Below are positions 9,472-18,448 of a stretch of DNA of 55,554 nucleotides, piece after piece. The notes under the pieces are model-generated. The model did not search any database, was not told the DNA's origin, and saw only the letters and a program-made list of their open reading frames with translations. Source of the DNA: Bacillus sp. (in: firmicutes) (GTDB lineage: Bacteria > Bacillota > Bacilli > Bacillales > Salisediminibacteriaceae); NCBI GenBank assembly GCA_021208645.1, contig JAJOJL010000044.1, forward strand, positions 1 to 55,554, in the 5' to 3' direction. Numbering within the stretch: the stretch's first letter is position 1; each line of letters begins with the position of its first letter. Made by a program: the position numbers and the translations under genes.

Positions 9472-9499
9472 ACGTGTCGTAGGGAATGAACATAGTTTG
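9472..9499 (+). promoter_or_regulatory. candidate sigma-K promoter of cotD
   Basis: AC at 9472-9473 and CATAGTTTG at 9491-9499 fit the sigma-K pattern AC-N17-CATAnnnTR. It sits about 35 bases ahead of cotD, which is a late mother-cell gene in B. subtilis. The position and gene support the call. Confidence 0.55.
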
Positions 9500-9532
9500 T
9501 TATTGAATAAAAAATAAAGGAGGAAATAAATT

Positions 9533-9799
9533 ATGTTTGGCCCAAGACGACAAGTGAATTTACCGCCAAGATATACACCTACACGCCATGCTGTAAGACA
9601 GTTTGATACGGATTATGTAATTCCAGTGGTACACCCAAGTCACACAACAAACGTTCACAGACACAATTATAAGTATTTCCACAACTATCCGCATTCGGAG
9701 TCTCATGTATGTCAAAAGACGTGTCAGGAATTCCATTGTGGACCTGGTCCAGTAGCAGGACCTGCTCCAGGATACGGACCTCGCCCTGGTTTTAGATAA
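9533..9799 (+). CDS. cotD: inner spore coat protein CotD
   Basis: An 88-residue His/Pro/Tyr-rich protein of the CotD family, deposited in the inner spore coat by the mother cell. Family features are the Arg/Pro-rich start (MFGPRRQVNLPPRYTPTRH), the core VIPVVHPSHTTNVHRHNYKY, the HNYPHSESH segment and a Cys pair (VCQKTCQEFHC), followed by a Gly-Pro repeat tail. The SD AAAGGAGG is ideal. Position next to mrfAB and ypsA matches B. subtilis order. The upstream CATA-type element suggests sigma-K control. The His and Cys residues suggest cross-linking or metal binding, which is inference. Confidence 0.9.
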   Translation: MFGPRRQVNLPPRYTPTRHAVRQFDTDYVIPVVHPSHTTNVHRHNYKYFHNYPHSESHVCQKTCQEFHCGPGPVAGPAPGYGPRPGFR

Positions 9800-9802
9800 G
9801 AT

Positions 9803-9842
9803 GAGAAAAGGGATCAGCTTCTAGGCTGATCCTTCTCTTTAT
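9803..9842 (+). terminator. intrinsic terminator of cotD
   Basis: GGATCAGC and GCTGATCC form a perfect 8-bp stem with a six-base loop, followed by TTCTCTTT. It lies right after the cotD stop. Confidence 0.8.
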
Positions 9843-9859
9843 AAATAAACTATGCTCAA

Positions 9860-10091
9860 GTTGATTGCAGTGGAAGGCACGAGACTCCTCGAAAATGCTT
9901 CACATTTTCTTCGTGCGTGGGCAGACTCGAGGGAGCATCTCAGAGTCCTGCGGGAAAAGCAACAGCTAAGAGCATATACATCATGAATATGCTACGATTT
10001 GTCTCGACGAAGGCAGAGACAGAAGACCCCGCAGGAACGAGGAGGCTGAAGCGTTGCCCACGGAAAGCGAGTGCCTGTAGCGGAAATCAAC
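9860..10091. repeat. dispersed repeat element, copy 1 (terminal inverted repeats)
   Basis: A non-coding element of about 232 bases between cotD and ypsA. It is bounded by GTTGATT on the left and AATCAAC on the right, with imperfect subterminal pairing (AAGGCAC/GTGCCT). Inside are blocks shared almost base for base with the copy at 39028: GAGACTCCTCGAAAATGC, TCCTGCGGGAAAAGCAACAG, GAAGACCCCGCAGG and ACGAGGAGGCTGAAGCGTTG. GCGGG/CCCGC-type arms imply a folded RNA or DNA. Similar elements are common between genes in Bacillaceae; mobility or function is not established. An open frame across it (9917-10135) follows the repeat, not a protein. Confidence 0.85.
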
Positions 10092-10153
10092 AAAACATTT
10101 TTGTTTCATCCATGGTAGTTTTGTATATTTTATAAAGAAGGGAAGTGAGCCCC

Positions 10154-10717
10154 TTGTATACTGTACTAGCAGTAACAGGCTATAAGCCACACGAGCTAGG
10201 CATATTTAATGAAAAACACGATCATTTACCTTTTCTAAAATATGCTTTAAAAAAGAAACTAGAGCAGTTGATTGAAGCTTATGACATTCAATGGGTTATT
10301 ACTAGTGGGCAGCCAGGTGTTGAACTATGGGCTGCAGAAGCGGCCATTCAATTGAAGAATCAATACCCCCAATTAAAGGTGTCTACATTGGCTCCCTTTT
10401 ATAATCAGGAAGAGAGGTGGGCTGACCCAGTAAAGGATTTGTATTTGCAAATATGGGCAGAAAGTGATTATACGGACTACATAACAAAACGAAATTACGA
10501 AAATCCTGTTCAGCTTCGGCAGAAAAATCAATTCATTATAGACAAAAGTGATGCAATTCTTGTCCTTTTTGATGAATATACAGAAGGGTCACCTGCATAT
10601 TATTTATCATATGCACGGAAAAAGAGCGAGGCAATGGATTATCCAATTATTTATTTAACACCCGATGAAATTGAGGAAGTGATTCGGGATCGTCAACAGG
10701 AGGATAGTTGGAATTGA
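10154..10717 (+). CDS. ypsA: YpsA, DUF1273 / SLOG-fold protein
   Basis: A member of the YpsA family (DUF1273), with a Rossmann-like SLOG fold related to DprA/Smf nucleotide-binding proteins. Conserved blocks are AVTGYKPHELGIF at the N-terminus, ITSGQPGVELWAAEAA (Gly-rich nucleotide site), TLAPFYNQEERW, RQKNQFIIDKSDAILVLFD and EGSPAYYLSYA. TTG at 10154 is the likeliest start because AGGGAAGTGAG lies about eight bases before it; an in-frame GTG at 10145 overlaps that SD. In B. subtilis ypsA neighbours gpsB and has been linked to cell division; here gpsB follows within about 60 bases, suggesting co-transcription. Confidence 0.88.
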   Translation: MYTVLAVTGYKPHELGIFNEKHDHLPFLKYALKKKLEQLIEAYDIQWVITSGQPGVELWAAEAAIQLKNQYPQLKVSTLAPFYNQEERWADPVKDLYLQIWAESDYTDYITKRNYENPVQLRQKNQFIIDKSDAILVLFDEYTEGSPAYYLSYARKKSEAMDYPIIYLTPDEIEEVIRDRQQEDSWN

Positions 10718-10779
10718 CATTTTCCTAGCTTTTTGAAAAAATAGAAGAATGACCAATGGAATGAATTGAGGTGATGACG

Positions 10780-11099
10780 ATGTCACAAAACGAATTTCCC
10801 GCTTAACGCAAAAGGATATTCTAGAAAAAGATTTTAAGACAGGCCTTCGCGGCTACAGTCAAGAAGAAGTGGACCAATTTTTAGACATTATTATTAAAGA
10901 CTACGATGCCTTTGAACATCGTGTGGATTGGCTGGAGAAGGAAGTGGAGCGGCTAAAGAAAGAGGCAATCACGCTCACGGAACATACAAAACAAAAACCA
11001 CAGCCACAACAGCAACAAACAGGGAACACGAATTACGATATATTAAGAAGGCTTTCGAACTTAGAAAAACATGTTTTTGGTAGTAAACTGCATGAATAA
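10780..11099 (+). CDS. gpsB: cell division regulator GpsB (frameshift)
   Basis: GpsB is a small DivIVA-like coiled-coil protein that shuttles penicillin-binding proteins between septum and side wall. The DivIVA-type N-terminal domain reads LTQKDILEKDFKTGLRGYSQ then EEVDQFLDIIIKDY, followed by a coiled coil (about 35-65), a Gln/Pro linker and a short C-terminal helix (NYDILRRLSNLEKHVFG). The start ATG at 10780 gives MSQ, then the frame is lost in the A4 run at 10787-10790. One more A restores MSQKRISRLTQKDI and a protein of about 106 residues. The defect is probably a sequencing error. A second ATG at 10774 is in frame and could also be used. Confidence 0.88.
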
Positions 11100-11152
11100 T
11101 AGAGAAATAGACTTGCTTTAAATAACCTACGGATGCAGAAGGTGATGTACCT

Positions 11153-11560
11153 TTGATCGAAGTATATATTGATGGGGCAAGTGCAGGAGATCCAGGCCCT
11201 TCAGGAGCCGGTGTTTTCATAAAAGCTAATGGTGAAGTCATCCGAAAGGCGGTTCCTTTACCTGTTATGTCCAATCATGAGGCGGAGTTTCACGCTTTAC
11301 TGGAGGCTTTGGCTATATGTAAGGAGCAAGGATTTCAGATTTTATCCGTACGTACTGACTCACAAATATTAAACAATGCTTTAGAGAAGGAATATGCAAA
11401 AAAAGAAGTCTTCCGCTTTTTATTGGAACAAGCTTTGTTGCAAATGAAAACGGATTTTGAGTATGTGTTTGTGAAGTGGATTCCCAGTAAGCAAAATAAA
11501 GAGGCAGACCAATTAGCAAGGAAAGGGATCCAATTAGCTAAGGGAAAATTTGGTTGTTGA
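11153..11560 (+). CDS. RNase H-like (reverse-transcriptase-like) protein
   Basis: A 135-residue RNase HI-fold protein of the group often labelled reverse transcriptase-like. The acidic catalytic set is complete: Asp7 in YIDGASAGDPGPSGAG, Glu in NHEAEFHALLEAL, Asp in VRTDSQI and Asp in NKEADQLARKG. It should cleave RNA in RNA:DNA hybrids, or act on a related nucleic acid. Start TTG behind AGAAGGTGATG. It lies between gpsB and rnpB; related genes sit near the same locus in other Bacillus genomes. It is too divergent for me to choose confidently among the B. subtilis paralogues (ypdQ, ypeP), so no symbol is given. Confidence 0.85.
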   Translation: MIEVYIDGASAGDPGPSGAGVFIKANGEVIRKAVPLPVMSNHEAEFHALLEALAICKEQGFQILSVRTDSQILNNALEKEYAKKEVFRFLLEQALLQMKTDFEYVFVKWIPSKQNKEADQLARKGIQLAKGKFGC

Positions 11561-11602
11561 TCTCAGAGTATTAATCATGGTAAGATATACATTGTCGCTT
11601 AA

Positions 11603-12023
11603 GACAACCATTTATGTTTGAGTAATCGCTGCTTCACTTTTGAAGTAGAGGAAAGTCCATGCTCGCACAGTCTGAGATGACTGTAGTGTTCGTGCCTAGC
11701 GAAGTCATAAGCTAGGGTAGCCTGGTGCAAACTGGGCTAACGGCAGGGAAAACACCTACGTGAAGCTTTGGCTCCATATGGTGTGAATACCTTGAAAGTG
11801 CCACAGTGACGGAGCCTGTCTAGAAATGGACAGGGTGGAACGAGGTAAACCCCACGAGCGAGAAACCCAAAATTAGGTAGGGGCATCCCCAGGAAGGAAT
11901 TGAACGGAATGGGGAACAGGCATTTTGTCTGTAGACAGATGATTACTGCTTTTCGTACGAGGGTTGACACCCGCTTGCAGTACGGAAGTACAGAACATGG
12001 CTTACAAAACATAAATGGCGTCA
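11603..12023 (+). ncRNA. rnpB: RNase P RNA, class B (Bacillus type)
   Basis: Strongly recognised from conserved cores: GAGGAAAGTCCATGCTCGCA, GTAGTGTTCGTGCCTAGCGA, AGTCATAAGCTAGGG, GAAAGTGCCACAGTGACG, CTAGAAATGG, GCGAGAAACCCAAA and the 3' ACATGGCTTACA. The ends pair as helix P1, with GACAACCATTTATGTTT against AACATAAATGGCGTC, which sets the boundaries to within a few bases. It is the catalytic RNA that trims tRNA 5' leaders. The Bacillus-type loops confirm the Firmicute origin. A strong terminator begins about 28 bases downstream. An open frame on the opposite strand (11737-12024) is a shadow. Confidence 0.96.
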
Positions 12024-12050
12024 AGAAATAATCATTCTTTTTACGACTCG

Positions 12051-12083
12051 CTCCACAGCCTAATGCCTGTGGAGTTTTTTTCG
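12051..12083 (+). terminator. intrinsic terminator of rnpB
   Basis: CTCCACAG and CTGTGGAG form a perfect stem followed by seven T. Confidence 0.9.
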
Positions 12084-12226
12084 ATTTTTGTTCATTAGGC
12101 TAGTTATCCTACGGGAAAAATTCAGCTAGTTGCGTATACTCCCTTGTATTCATAGAAGATATACAGGTAGGATATGGTTAGAAGGACATTTATGAATGGA
12201 AATTTAGGTGAGTTTTCATTAATTCA

Positions 12227-12255
12227 TTGACCTCTTCCTGGAGATTGGACATACT
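12227..12255 (+). promoter_or_regulatory. candidate sigma-A promoter of ypsC
   Basis: TTGACC and CATACT are separated by 17 bases and lie 25 bases ahead of the ypsC start. The spacing is ideal and each hexamer has one mismatch. Confidence 0.55.
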
Positions 12256-12280
12256 AGTAAACGAGAAAGGGTGAAGAAAC

Positions 12281-13425
12281 ATGGAATCAGTTACATTAAT
12301 TGCTACAGCCGCCATGGGTTTAGAAGCCATCGTTGCCGATGAAGTAAGGGATTTGGGCTATACGGATGTGAAAGTAGAAAATGGGAAAGTTATTTTTACA
12401 GCAGATCCTTCAGGAATTGCTCGTGCTAACTTATGGCTGAGAACAGCAGACCGGGTCAAGCTACTTGTGGGGGAATTCGAAGCAAGGAGCTTTGAAGAAC
12501 TATTTGAAGGAACAAAAGCACTGCCATGGCCGCAATACATATCGAAAGATGCAGAATTTCCTGTGATTGGGAAGTCCGTAAAATCTACGTTATATAGTGT
12601 TCCAGACTGTCAGGCAATTGTTAAAAAAAGCAGTTGTGGAAAGCTTAAAGGAAAAGTTACCATATTCAATGGTTTGAGGAAAAAGGATCCTTGCAGCGAA
12701 TAGAGGTAGCGATCTTAAAAGACAAAGTATCCTTAACGATCGATACTAGTGGGACTGGCTTACATAAACGAGGCTATCGCTATTTACATAACGAGGCACC
12801 CCTAAAGGAAACGATGGCAGCAGCAATGATCAAGCTGACAAAATGGCATCCAGACCGGCCGTTTGTGGACCCCTTCTGTGGTTCTGGTACATTGCCTATT
12901 GAAGCAGCTTTGATTGGTCAAAATATTGCTCCTGGTGTTAACAGAGAATTTGCCTTTGAAGGTTGGGAATGGTACCGAAAAGAGTGGCACAACCTTGCTT
13001 TAGAAGAAGCGGAGGATTTAGCAAATTATGATCAACCATTAAATATAATGGGGTGTGATATCGATCATAAAATGATTGATTTGGCAACCCATAATGCTAC
13101 GGAGGCAGGATTTCCGGACCAAATAAAGTTCAAGCAAATGCAAGTAAAGGATTTTACTACAAAAGAGGACTATGGAGTTGTTGTAGGCAATCCTCCTTAT
13201 GGAGAACGGATGCAGGAACGGCAATATGTTGAAAACTTATATAGGGAATTAGGCAGGACCTTTCGACCGTTAGAAACGTGGTCTGTTTATATTATCACTT
13301 CTTACGAGCATTTTGAAAAATTATATGGTGCAAAGGCAACGAAGAAACGGAAGCTATATAACGGTAATATTCGAACTGATTTTTATCAATATTGGGGCAA
13401 GCGACCACCAAAACCAAAAGTATAA
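12281..13425 (+). CDS. ypsC: THUMP-domain class I RNA methyltransferase YpsC (frameshifts)
   Basis: An S-adenosylmethionine-dependent rRNA methyltransferase of the RlmL/YpsC type. It has a ferredoxin-like and THUMP N-terminal half (about 1-160) and a methyltransferase half with VDPFCGSGTLPIEAA (SAM motif), GCDID and the catalytic NPPYGER. Two single-base excesses break the frame: the A7 run at 12623-12629 and the TT at 12657-12658. Correcting both reads QAIVKKAVVESLKEK then YHIQWFEEKGSLQRIEV, joining the two open frames into about 380 residues, normal for YpsC. Start ATG with AGAAAGGGTG. Order after rnpB matches B. subtilis. Confidence 0.9.
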
Positions 13426-13436
13426 TCGAAGAGAGT

Positions 13437-13476
13437 GACTCAAAAGGGATGTTTTTCCTCTTGAGTCCCCCTTTTT
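13437..13476 (+). terminator. intrinsic terminator of ypsC
   Basis: GACTCAAAAGG pairs with CCTCTTGAGTC, followed by a C/T-rich tail with five T. The same stem sequence is reused after the M32 carboxypeptidase gene at 19970. Confidence 0.75.
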
Positions 13477-13637
13477 CCATGGGGAATGTGAGCTCCGTCA
13501 GAGTGACTCTGATATTTCTTTCTGCTGCGTCCTATTAGATAGTCTGTAGCACGGGTGAATGGAATTACCCCTAATTGCAAATAGTAATGAGTGAAAGGTA
13601 GGACTCATATGGAACCACTTATTAAGGAGGCATAAGT

Positions 13638-13880
13638 ATGTCAGAACCATTTGATGATATTCACCAAGTTGAAATGGCAATTAAAGCTGCCCAAAAAACA
13701 GTAGGAAGCGCAACCATGAGTATGGATCCGGAACAACTTGATACAGCCACAAACGCGATTAATGATGCTAAAGAACAGCTGAATATGGCTATACAACACC
13801 AACTAGATCCAGATTTTATTCAATATTCTCAAGGCTTATTAGATAAGTTAGAGCACCAAGTGAATGAAGCAAAGCAATGA
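13638..13880 (+). CDS. DUF2564-like small protein
   Basis: An 80-residue soluble, helical, acidic protein starting MSEPFDDIHQVEMAIKAAQK behind TAAGGAGG. The heptad-like pattern over residues 10-78 suggests two or three antiparallel helices. The size and the VEMAIKAAQKTVGSATMSMD block fit the DUF2564 family of Bacillaceae, which has no known function; this match is from memory and moderately sure. It stands alone, with its own SD and a strong terminator immediately after it. Confidence 0.65.
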   Translation: MSEPFDDIHQVEMAIKAAQKTVGSATMSMDPEQLDTATNAINDAKEQLNMAIQHQLDPDFIQYSQGLLDKLEHQVNEAKQ

Positions 13881-13889
13881 ATGTAAGCT

Positions 13890-13931
13890 AACGCCAGTAA
13901 TGGACTAATTCCAATTACTGGCGTTATTTTT
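13890..13931 (+). terminator. intrinsic terminator
   Basis: AACGCCAGTAAT and ATTACTGGCGTT form a perfect 12-bp stem followed by ATTTTTC. Confidence 0.88.
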
Positions 13932-13994
13932 CGTTTAGGAATCATAAGTTTCATTGTTGTTGTGTTTGTGATTAAAGAAATGCTAAAGTCCTTA

Positions 13995-15694
13995 TCACCT
14001 TCGCTCCTTCTCAAATTCATGGGCCATTCTGTCCATTAATGTTGCCATTTGTGCCCGTGTACTTCGCTGAGTTGGGCGGAACGTACCATCATCAAAGCCA
14101 GTTAAATACCCTTTTTGCTGAATGGCTAACACCGATTCATAGGCCCATCCTCTCGGGTTCACATCTGGAAACGGGCTTCTCGATTTTTTCTCAACGGGGA
14201 ATTGAAAGATATTTTGCAGCATCTGGGCCAATTGCTCTCTCGTTAACGGTTGTTCCGGGGCAAACTGGGTCCCACTAACACCCCTTACTAAACCCAATTC
14301 CCGAGCCACTTCAATTTCCTGTCTTGCCCAATGGGTACGGGTATCTGTAAATACCGTTCTTTGAGGCTTCGTTTCTCCGTGCCCTAATGCGCGAACTAAA
14401 ATGACTGCTCCTTGCGCTCTTGTTAACGGTTGTTCTGGGGAAAACCTTGTAGAGGATGTACCAGTCATCCAGCCCCGATTTGAAACGGAAAGAATAGGAT
14501 CTGCACCCCAATAAGTAGCTGCTACGTCTTGAAAAAATCGACCGTTTAACCATAACGAATAATAGTCCCACATATCTGGTGTTTCATGGGTCAATGCCCA
14601 CGACCCTGTACCTTTAATGTCGTGTTTTGGAATCATTCGTAGTTTTGCTTTAATGGAACGCTCGTTTTCATACCAAATTACATAGTTTCCTTCCGTTAAC
14701 TTTAATGTTCCTAAAAACGCAGACTGCCCGGTTGGGATTCTAAAGGTTGCAGAAGGGGTTTGCGCTGTTTCATCATAGTGATACCTTCCTTTAAATTTTG
14801 TAACAAGGGGAGCGACCCTTGGTCCTGACAAACCGTTTCCTGTAATATTTCTTCCTTCAAGTGTTGGCCCATCAAGTTTCCAAATTCGACCGTAGAAGGG
14901 AAGCCCGTTGACAATTTTTGTTTTTGGAACGTTTTCCTTCAAAGCATATTGGATACTGCGCTCAAAGAACGAAATACTGGAAACAGGACCAATAGGACTA
15001 TCAGCACCAGCCCACGATTCATCATAAGCCATAATCATGAGGTAGTCCGTATGCTTGGCCATACCGGGATAATCATAAAAACCATGCCAGCCTGTTGTCC
15101 AACCATTGGGGTTTGCAGCAACGGCAACAGAAACTTCTTTCCCATTGGGATAGATGCCCGTAAAAGCCTGAGGAGGTCTGTATGTTCGTCTCGATAGTTC
15201 CGTTGAACGCCATCTAAAGTTCCTGTTCTTCCTACCCCTTCAATATCAACATTGACGCCATCAAGATTCCATTTTCTAATTTCTGCGGCAATGTCCCTTG
15301 CTAATTTATCACGATTTCCTAACCCTCTTCTTCCTGAGAAATTCCCTTTGTCGTTAGGGTTGTTGGGGTTTGGGTCCCGATCCCAATGGTTAGCTAAAAA
15401 AGGAACTACTTTTATCCCCTGTCGATGCATTTCTTGAATAAACGAAGTATCAATCCGCCATTCATGAACGATTAATTCACCGTTTTGATCTATGTCAAAG
15501 TAATTAGGTGACACAACATGGAGACTCCCTTTTGTTTGATTTACCTGGTTTATATAGGTAGCGGGACTTCCGAAAAAGATATAGGACATATTAAATCGTT
15601 CAGGTTGTGTGGATTTACCTGTTACTGTTGATCCATCCATACCAAGACAAAAAAGAGAAATGAAGATGAGTAGGTAAATTTTTATTCCTTTCAT
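13995..15694 (-). CDS. secreted GH18 glycosidase with three SLH domains (frameshift)
   Basis: A secreted cell-surface glycoside hydrolase family 18 enzyme. It has a signal peptide ([16 protein letters not shown]), a GH18 barrel with [10 protein letters not shown] holding the catalytic Glu in a DxxDxDxE pattern, [33 protein letters not shown] and [17 protein letters not shown], then three S-layer homology repeats (about residues 390-560) that anchor proteins to wall polymer. The frame breaks near 15170-15178: one C is missing, after which [20 protein letters not shown] and [13 protein letters not shown] read correctly. Related proteins act on peptidoglycan or chitin; a wall-lytic role is likelier here. 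The start has an ideal GGAGGTGA SD and overlaps the preceding lipoprotein gene by ATGA. Confidence 0.88.
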
Positions 15695-16449
15695 GTAGAG
15701 TCACCTCCGTCTTCACCATTTGGCTTATTCTCGAGGAAGGTTAGAATAAACTTGTAATCATTGTCACTAGACTTGATGAAAAATAATTGATCTCCAAACG
15801 TAATTTTATCCTTTGTTAGACGAGAAAGATCTGCATTTGCACCAATGTTTAACTCCGTCAATGCCATATCTATTTCATGTGGTTCTTTTTCTGGGTTCAT
15901 GGTAAGGAGCAATTGCCACCAATGGGTCATCATGGAATACTTTGCTTCCTTTGATAGCCCTCGTCCTATAATCTCGATTCGAGAAACTTCGTTTGGTAAA
16001 TTAACGAAAAGTTTTAACTGTGAGTGACCAAGGTCAGTGAAGTAGTAGGACCCTGTATCACCATCGACATAGTCGAGTGTAGTGATTTTCTTTTCAAAGG
16101 TAAATTCATCGGAAATTCCATTCCAACGTCCAATGAAGTCACCTGTATTAATGTTTACATGACCTGGAGGAATATCATTTTCTGCTTCTTCCTCTTCCAG
16201 TTTCGGTGGAACCACTTGTTCCTCATCTTCTGAACTTTCTTCATCCTCCGACGGAACTTCTTCTTCTCCCTCGTATTCTAAATCATTCTCTTCACCTGTA
16301 TCTCCGTTGTTGTCTTCATCTGGATCTATGTATTGAGTAGGGGAGTCCTCATTGTTTTCCAATCCACCATAGTGATTTTCATCATTTTGCTGTTGACAGG
16401 AGTAGAGTAAAATAGACAATAAGGAGAAATAGAAAATTTTTCGTAGCAT
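15691..16449 (-). CDS. acidic lipoprotein of unknown function
   Basis: Start ATG at 16449 behind GGAGGTG gives a lipoprotein signal (MLRKIFYFSLLSILLYSC, lipobox LLYSC). A longer upstream open frame lacks an SD. After the lipidated Cys comes a very acidic low-complexity stretch of about 90 residues (Glu/Asp/Asn), then a roughly 130-residue globular domain beginning with GDFIGRWNGISDEFTFEKK. I recognise no named family. It is translationally coupled (ATGA) to the following GH18/SLH enzyme, so the two probably act together at the cell surface. The acidic linker may span the wall or bind cations; that is inference. Confidence 0.75.
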   Translation of the reverse strand: MLRKIFYFSLLSILLYSCQQQNDENHYGGLENNEDSPTQYIDPDEDNNGDTGEENDLEYEGEEEVPSEDEESSEDEEQVVPPKLEEEEAENDIPPGHVNINTGDFIGRWNGISDEFTFEKKITTLDYVDGDTGSYYFTDLGHSQLKLFVNLPNEVSRIEIIGRGLSKEAKYSMMTHWWQLLLTMNPEKEPHEIDMALTELNIGANADLSRLTKDKITFGDQLFFIKSSDNDYKFILTFLENKPNGEDGGDST

Positions 16450-16656
16450 GTATAACACCTCCAATTCATTCATCCTTAAGATTAGCAGCAATTGGAAAAA
16501 AAATACTGGTACAGATTGCCATAGCTCGGATAATGGGTGGACTGTTGTGAACATCTAACTGAATAATGTTTTTAGTTTTAGGCTTGTAAAATAGAAGTCT
16601 TTAAAACTATATAGAAAGTAATAATGTTAACAATTTAAGAAACTTCTTGATTTTCC

Positions 16657-16686
16657 TTGTCTTAAGAAAACGAGGCAAAGTATAAT
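16657..16686 (+). promoter_or_regulatory. candidate sigma-A promoter of moaA
   Basis: TTGTCT and a perfect TATAAT are spaced by 18 bases, about 25 bases ahead of the moaA start. Confidence 0.55.
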
Positions 16687-16711
16687 AGTTTATATTAGGA
16701 GGGTGAATACT

Positions 16712-17731
16712 ATGAATTCACTAATGAAAGACCGTTTAGGGAGACCGTTAAGGGATTTACGAATTTCCGTTACTGATAGATGTAATTTTCGCTGTAGGTA
16801 TTGTATGCCTCCAGAGATTTTTGATAAAGATTTTCAATTTTTGCCTCGGACAGAAGTGTTAACTTTAGAAGAAATTGCTCACATTTCTCAATTATTTGTG
16901 GAAGCCGCAGGTATCAGAAAATTACGTATTACAGGTGGAGAACCGTTAATGAGACAGAATCTGCCACACTTAATTGGCCTTTTACGTGCCATAGATGGCA
17001 TTGATGATATTGCCATGACAACGAACGGAGTAATGCTCCCAAAATACGCGAAAGAACTAAAAGAACAAGGATTAAACCGTGTTACCATTAGTTTAGATAG
17101 TTTAGATGATGAAAAATTCCGTTATATTAACGGGCGTAATATTGGTGTTGATAAAGTGTTAGAAGGTATCGATGCTGCCAAGGAGGCAGGATTAGCTGTT
17201 AAGCTGAACATGGTTGTTAAACGGGGAATGAACGAAGAAGATATTATTCCAATGGCAAAATATTTTAAAGGAAAAAATGTTATTTTACGCTATATTGAAT
17301 ACATGGACGTTGGGAACTCCAACGGATGGAAGCTTGATCATGTAGTAAGTAAAAAAGAGATATTTTCTATCATTGACAGGGAGATGCCTATTGAGCCTGT
17401 TGATGCTAATTATAGAGGGGAAGTAGCAACTCGCTTTCGTTATAAGGATGGGGAGAACGAAATTGGAATCATCTCTTCAGTTACAGATGCATTTTGCTCG
17501 AGCTGTTCTAGGGCACGTTTATCTGCTGACGGAAAACTCATAACCTGTTTATTTGCTTCAGGAGGTCACGATTTACGAGACTATCTACGGAGCGGTGCCA
17601 CTGATGAGGAAATGGTTAAAAGAATTACAGACATTTGGACCAACCGCCATGACCGTTATTCTGAGGAACGCTTAAAGCATACAGACAAAGGTCAAATAAA
17701 GAAAATAGAAATGTCCCATATTGGGGGCTAA
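16712..17731 (+). CDS. moaA: GTP 3',8-cyclase MoaA (molybdenum cofactor)
   Basis: A radical SAM enzyme making 3',8-cyclo-7,8-dihydro-GTP, the first step of molybdopterin synthesis. The radical SAM cluster is CNFRCRYC (CX3CX2C) near residue 25, and the second cluster for GTP binding is [26 protein letters not shown], the SAM glycine motif, and the C-terminal Gly-Gly (SHIGG), needed for activity in MoaA, are present. Start chosen at ATG 16712, nine bases after AGGAGG; an in-frame GTG at 16703 overlaps the SD. About 339 residues, normal. It stands alone: no other moa/mob genes are in this window, so it depends on loci elsewhere. Confidence 0.95.
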   Translation: MNSLMKDRLGRPLRDLRISVTDRCNFRCRYCMPPEIFDKDFQFLPRTEVLTLEEIAHISQLFVEAAGIRKLRITGGEPLMRQNLPHLIGLLRAIDGIDDIAMTTNGVMLPKYAKELKEQGLNRVTISLDSLDDEKFRYINGRNIGVDKVLEGIDAAKEAGLAVKLNMVVKRGMNEEDIIPMAKYFKGKNVILRYIEYMDVGNSNGWKLDHVVSKKEIFSIIDREMPIEPVDANYRGEVATRFRYKDGENEIGIISSVTDAFCSSCSRARLSADGKLITCLFASGGHDLRDYLRSGATDEEMVKRITDIWTNRHDRYSEERLKHTDKGQIKKIEMSHIGG

Positions 17732-17737
17732 TAGTAG

Positions 17738-17983
17738 AAAAAGAGGCTTGGACACAACTAAAGTGTTTGACTAGAAATGGGAGCAAGGTACAGCCTTAGC
17801 GAAGGAAATATACGAAGACTCCAGCGGGAGCAAAGGCAAAGGTGAGACCCCACAGTGCGAAGCACGAGGAGGCTCACCAGCCGCCCGCGGAAAGCGAAGT
17901 ATATTTCCGAAGCGTTTTTATGCATAAACAATATCGTTTCAAACTTTTTATATTGTGATCACTTTTGTCCCAACCTCTTTTTA
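17738..17983. repeat. second dispersed repeat family with terminal inverted repeats
   Basis: A non-coding element of about 246 bases bounded by AAAAAGAGGCTTGGACA and TTTTGTCCCAACCTCTTTTT, which are inverted copies of each other. The interior has GAAGACTCCAGCGGGAGCA, GTGAGACCCCACAG, GAGGAGGCTCACCAGC and GCCCGCGGAAAGCGAA. These follow the same logic (GCGGG...CCC...GAGGAGGCT...CGCGGAAAGCG) as the repeats at 9860 and 39028, with different ends. Such elements are widespread in Bacillaceae intergenic DNA. The terminal arms with T tail could also act as a terminator for moaA and the convergent HesB-like gene. Confidence 0.75.
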
Positions 17984-17989
17984 TCTTAA

Positions 17990-18293
17990 TTAATTCGGAT
18001 TCGTGACATCATCAATTTTTTCGTTGGAAAACTGCATTTCCCCTAAGTCCTCACTAAAATCAATTACCATCCCATCAAAATACCACGTCTCATCTTCTGG
18101 GATGCAAACAGTTAACCCGTTTTTTTCAAATTCTAGAAAGGGTCCATCAGGAACTCCTTTTTTAATGCCTGCAGAAAACCCACCTGATCCAACACCGCCC
18201 ACCCTTACAAAAAAAAGTAATAATATCCTTATCCTTTAAGTCCATTTCATTTTTATAAAACCCAATTGCTTTTTCTGTTATATGAAATTCCAT
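17990..18293 (-). CDS. yneR: HesB/IscA-like family protein YneR (frameshift)
   Basis: A small protein of the HesB/YneR subgroup, related in fold to A-type iron-sulfur carriers. It reads MEFHITEKAIGFYKNEMDLK then, after correction, DKDIITFFVRVGGVGSGGFS and ETWYFDGMVIDFSEDLG. The T run (A8 at 18209-18216 on the + strand) has one base too many and splits it into two frames; with seven the protein is about 100 residues. The three Cys typical of IscA are not evident, so cluster carriage is doubtful, as for YneR itself. Start ATG 18293 behind AGGGGGCG. In B. subtilis yneR lies close to yneT-parE-parC, as here. The symbol rests on family and synteny. Confidence 0.7.
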
Positions 18294-18448
18294 GAATTTA
18301 ACGCCCCCTAAATGTATCGTAATGGATTGAAGGGATAGAATCAATACATGATACTTTTTGTTGGAGATGTGCAAATAGGAAAAGATAGGTATAATAAAGA
18401 AGGTGCCATAAGAAAATTCTATAGGAGTAGAAAGAAAGGGGAATTGTC

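Noticed and set aside
9917..10135. Open frame of 72 codons starting MGRLEGASQSPAGKA
   Set aside because: It lies inside repeat copy 1, and the same translation appears in copy 2 at 39084. The frame follows the repeat and has no SD; it is not a protein family.
11737..12024. 95-codon open frame antisense to rnpB
   Set aside because: It overlaps the conserved RNase P RNA over its length; the RNA explains the sequence.
16626..16633. Rex half-site like TGTTAACA before moaA
   Set aside because: Only an 8-base palindrome without the 7+4+7 arrangement; too short to support a Rex site.
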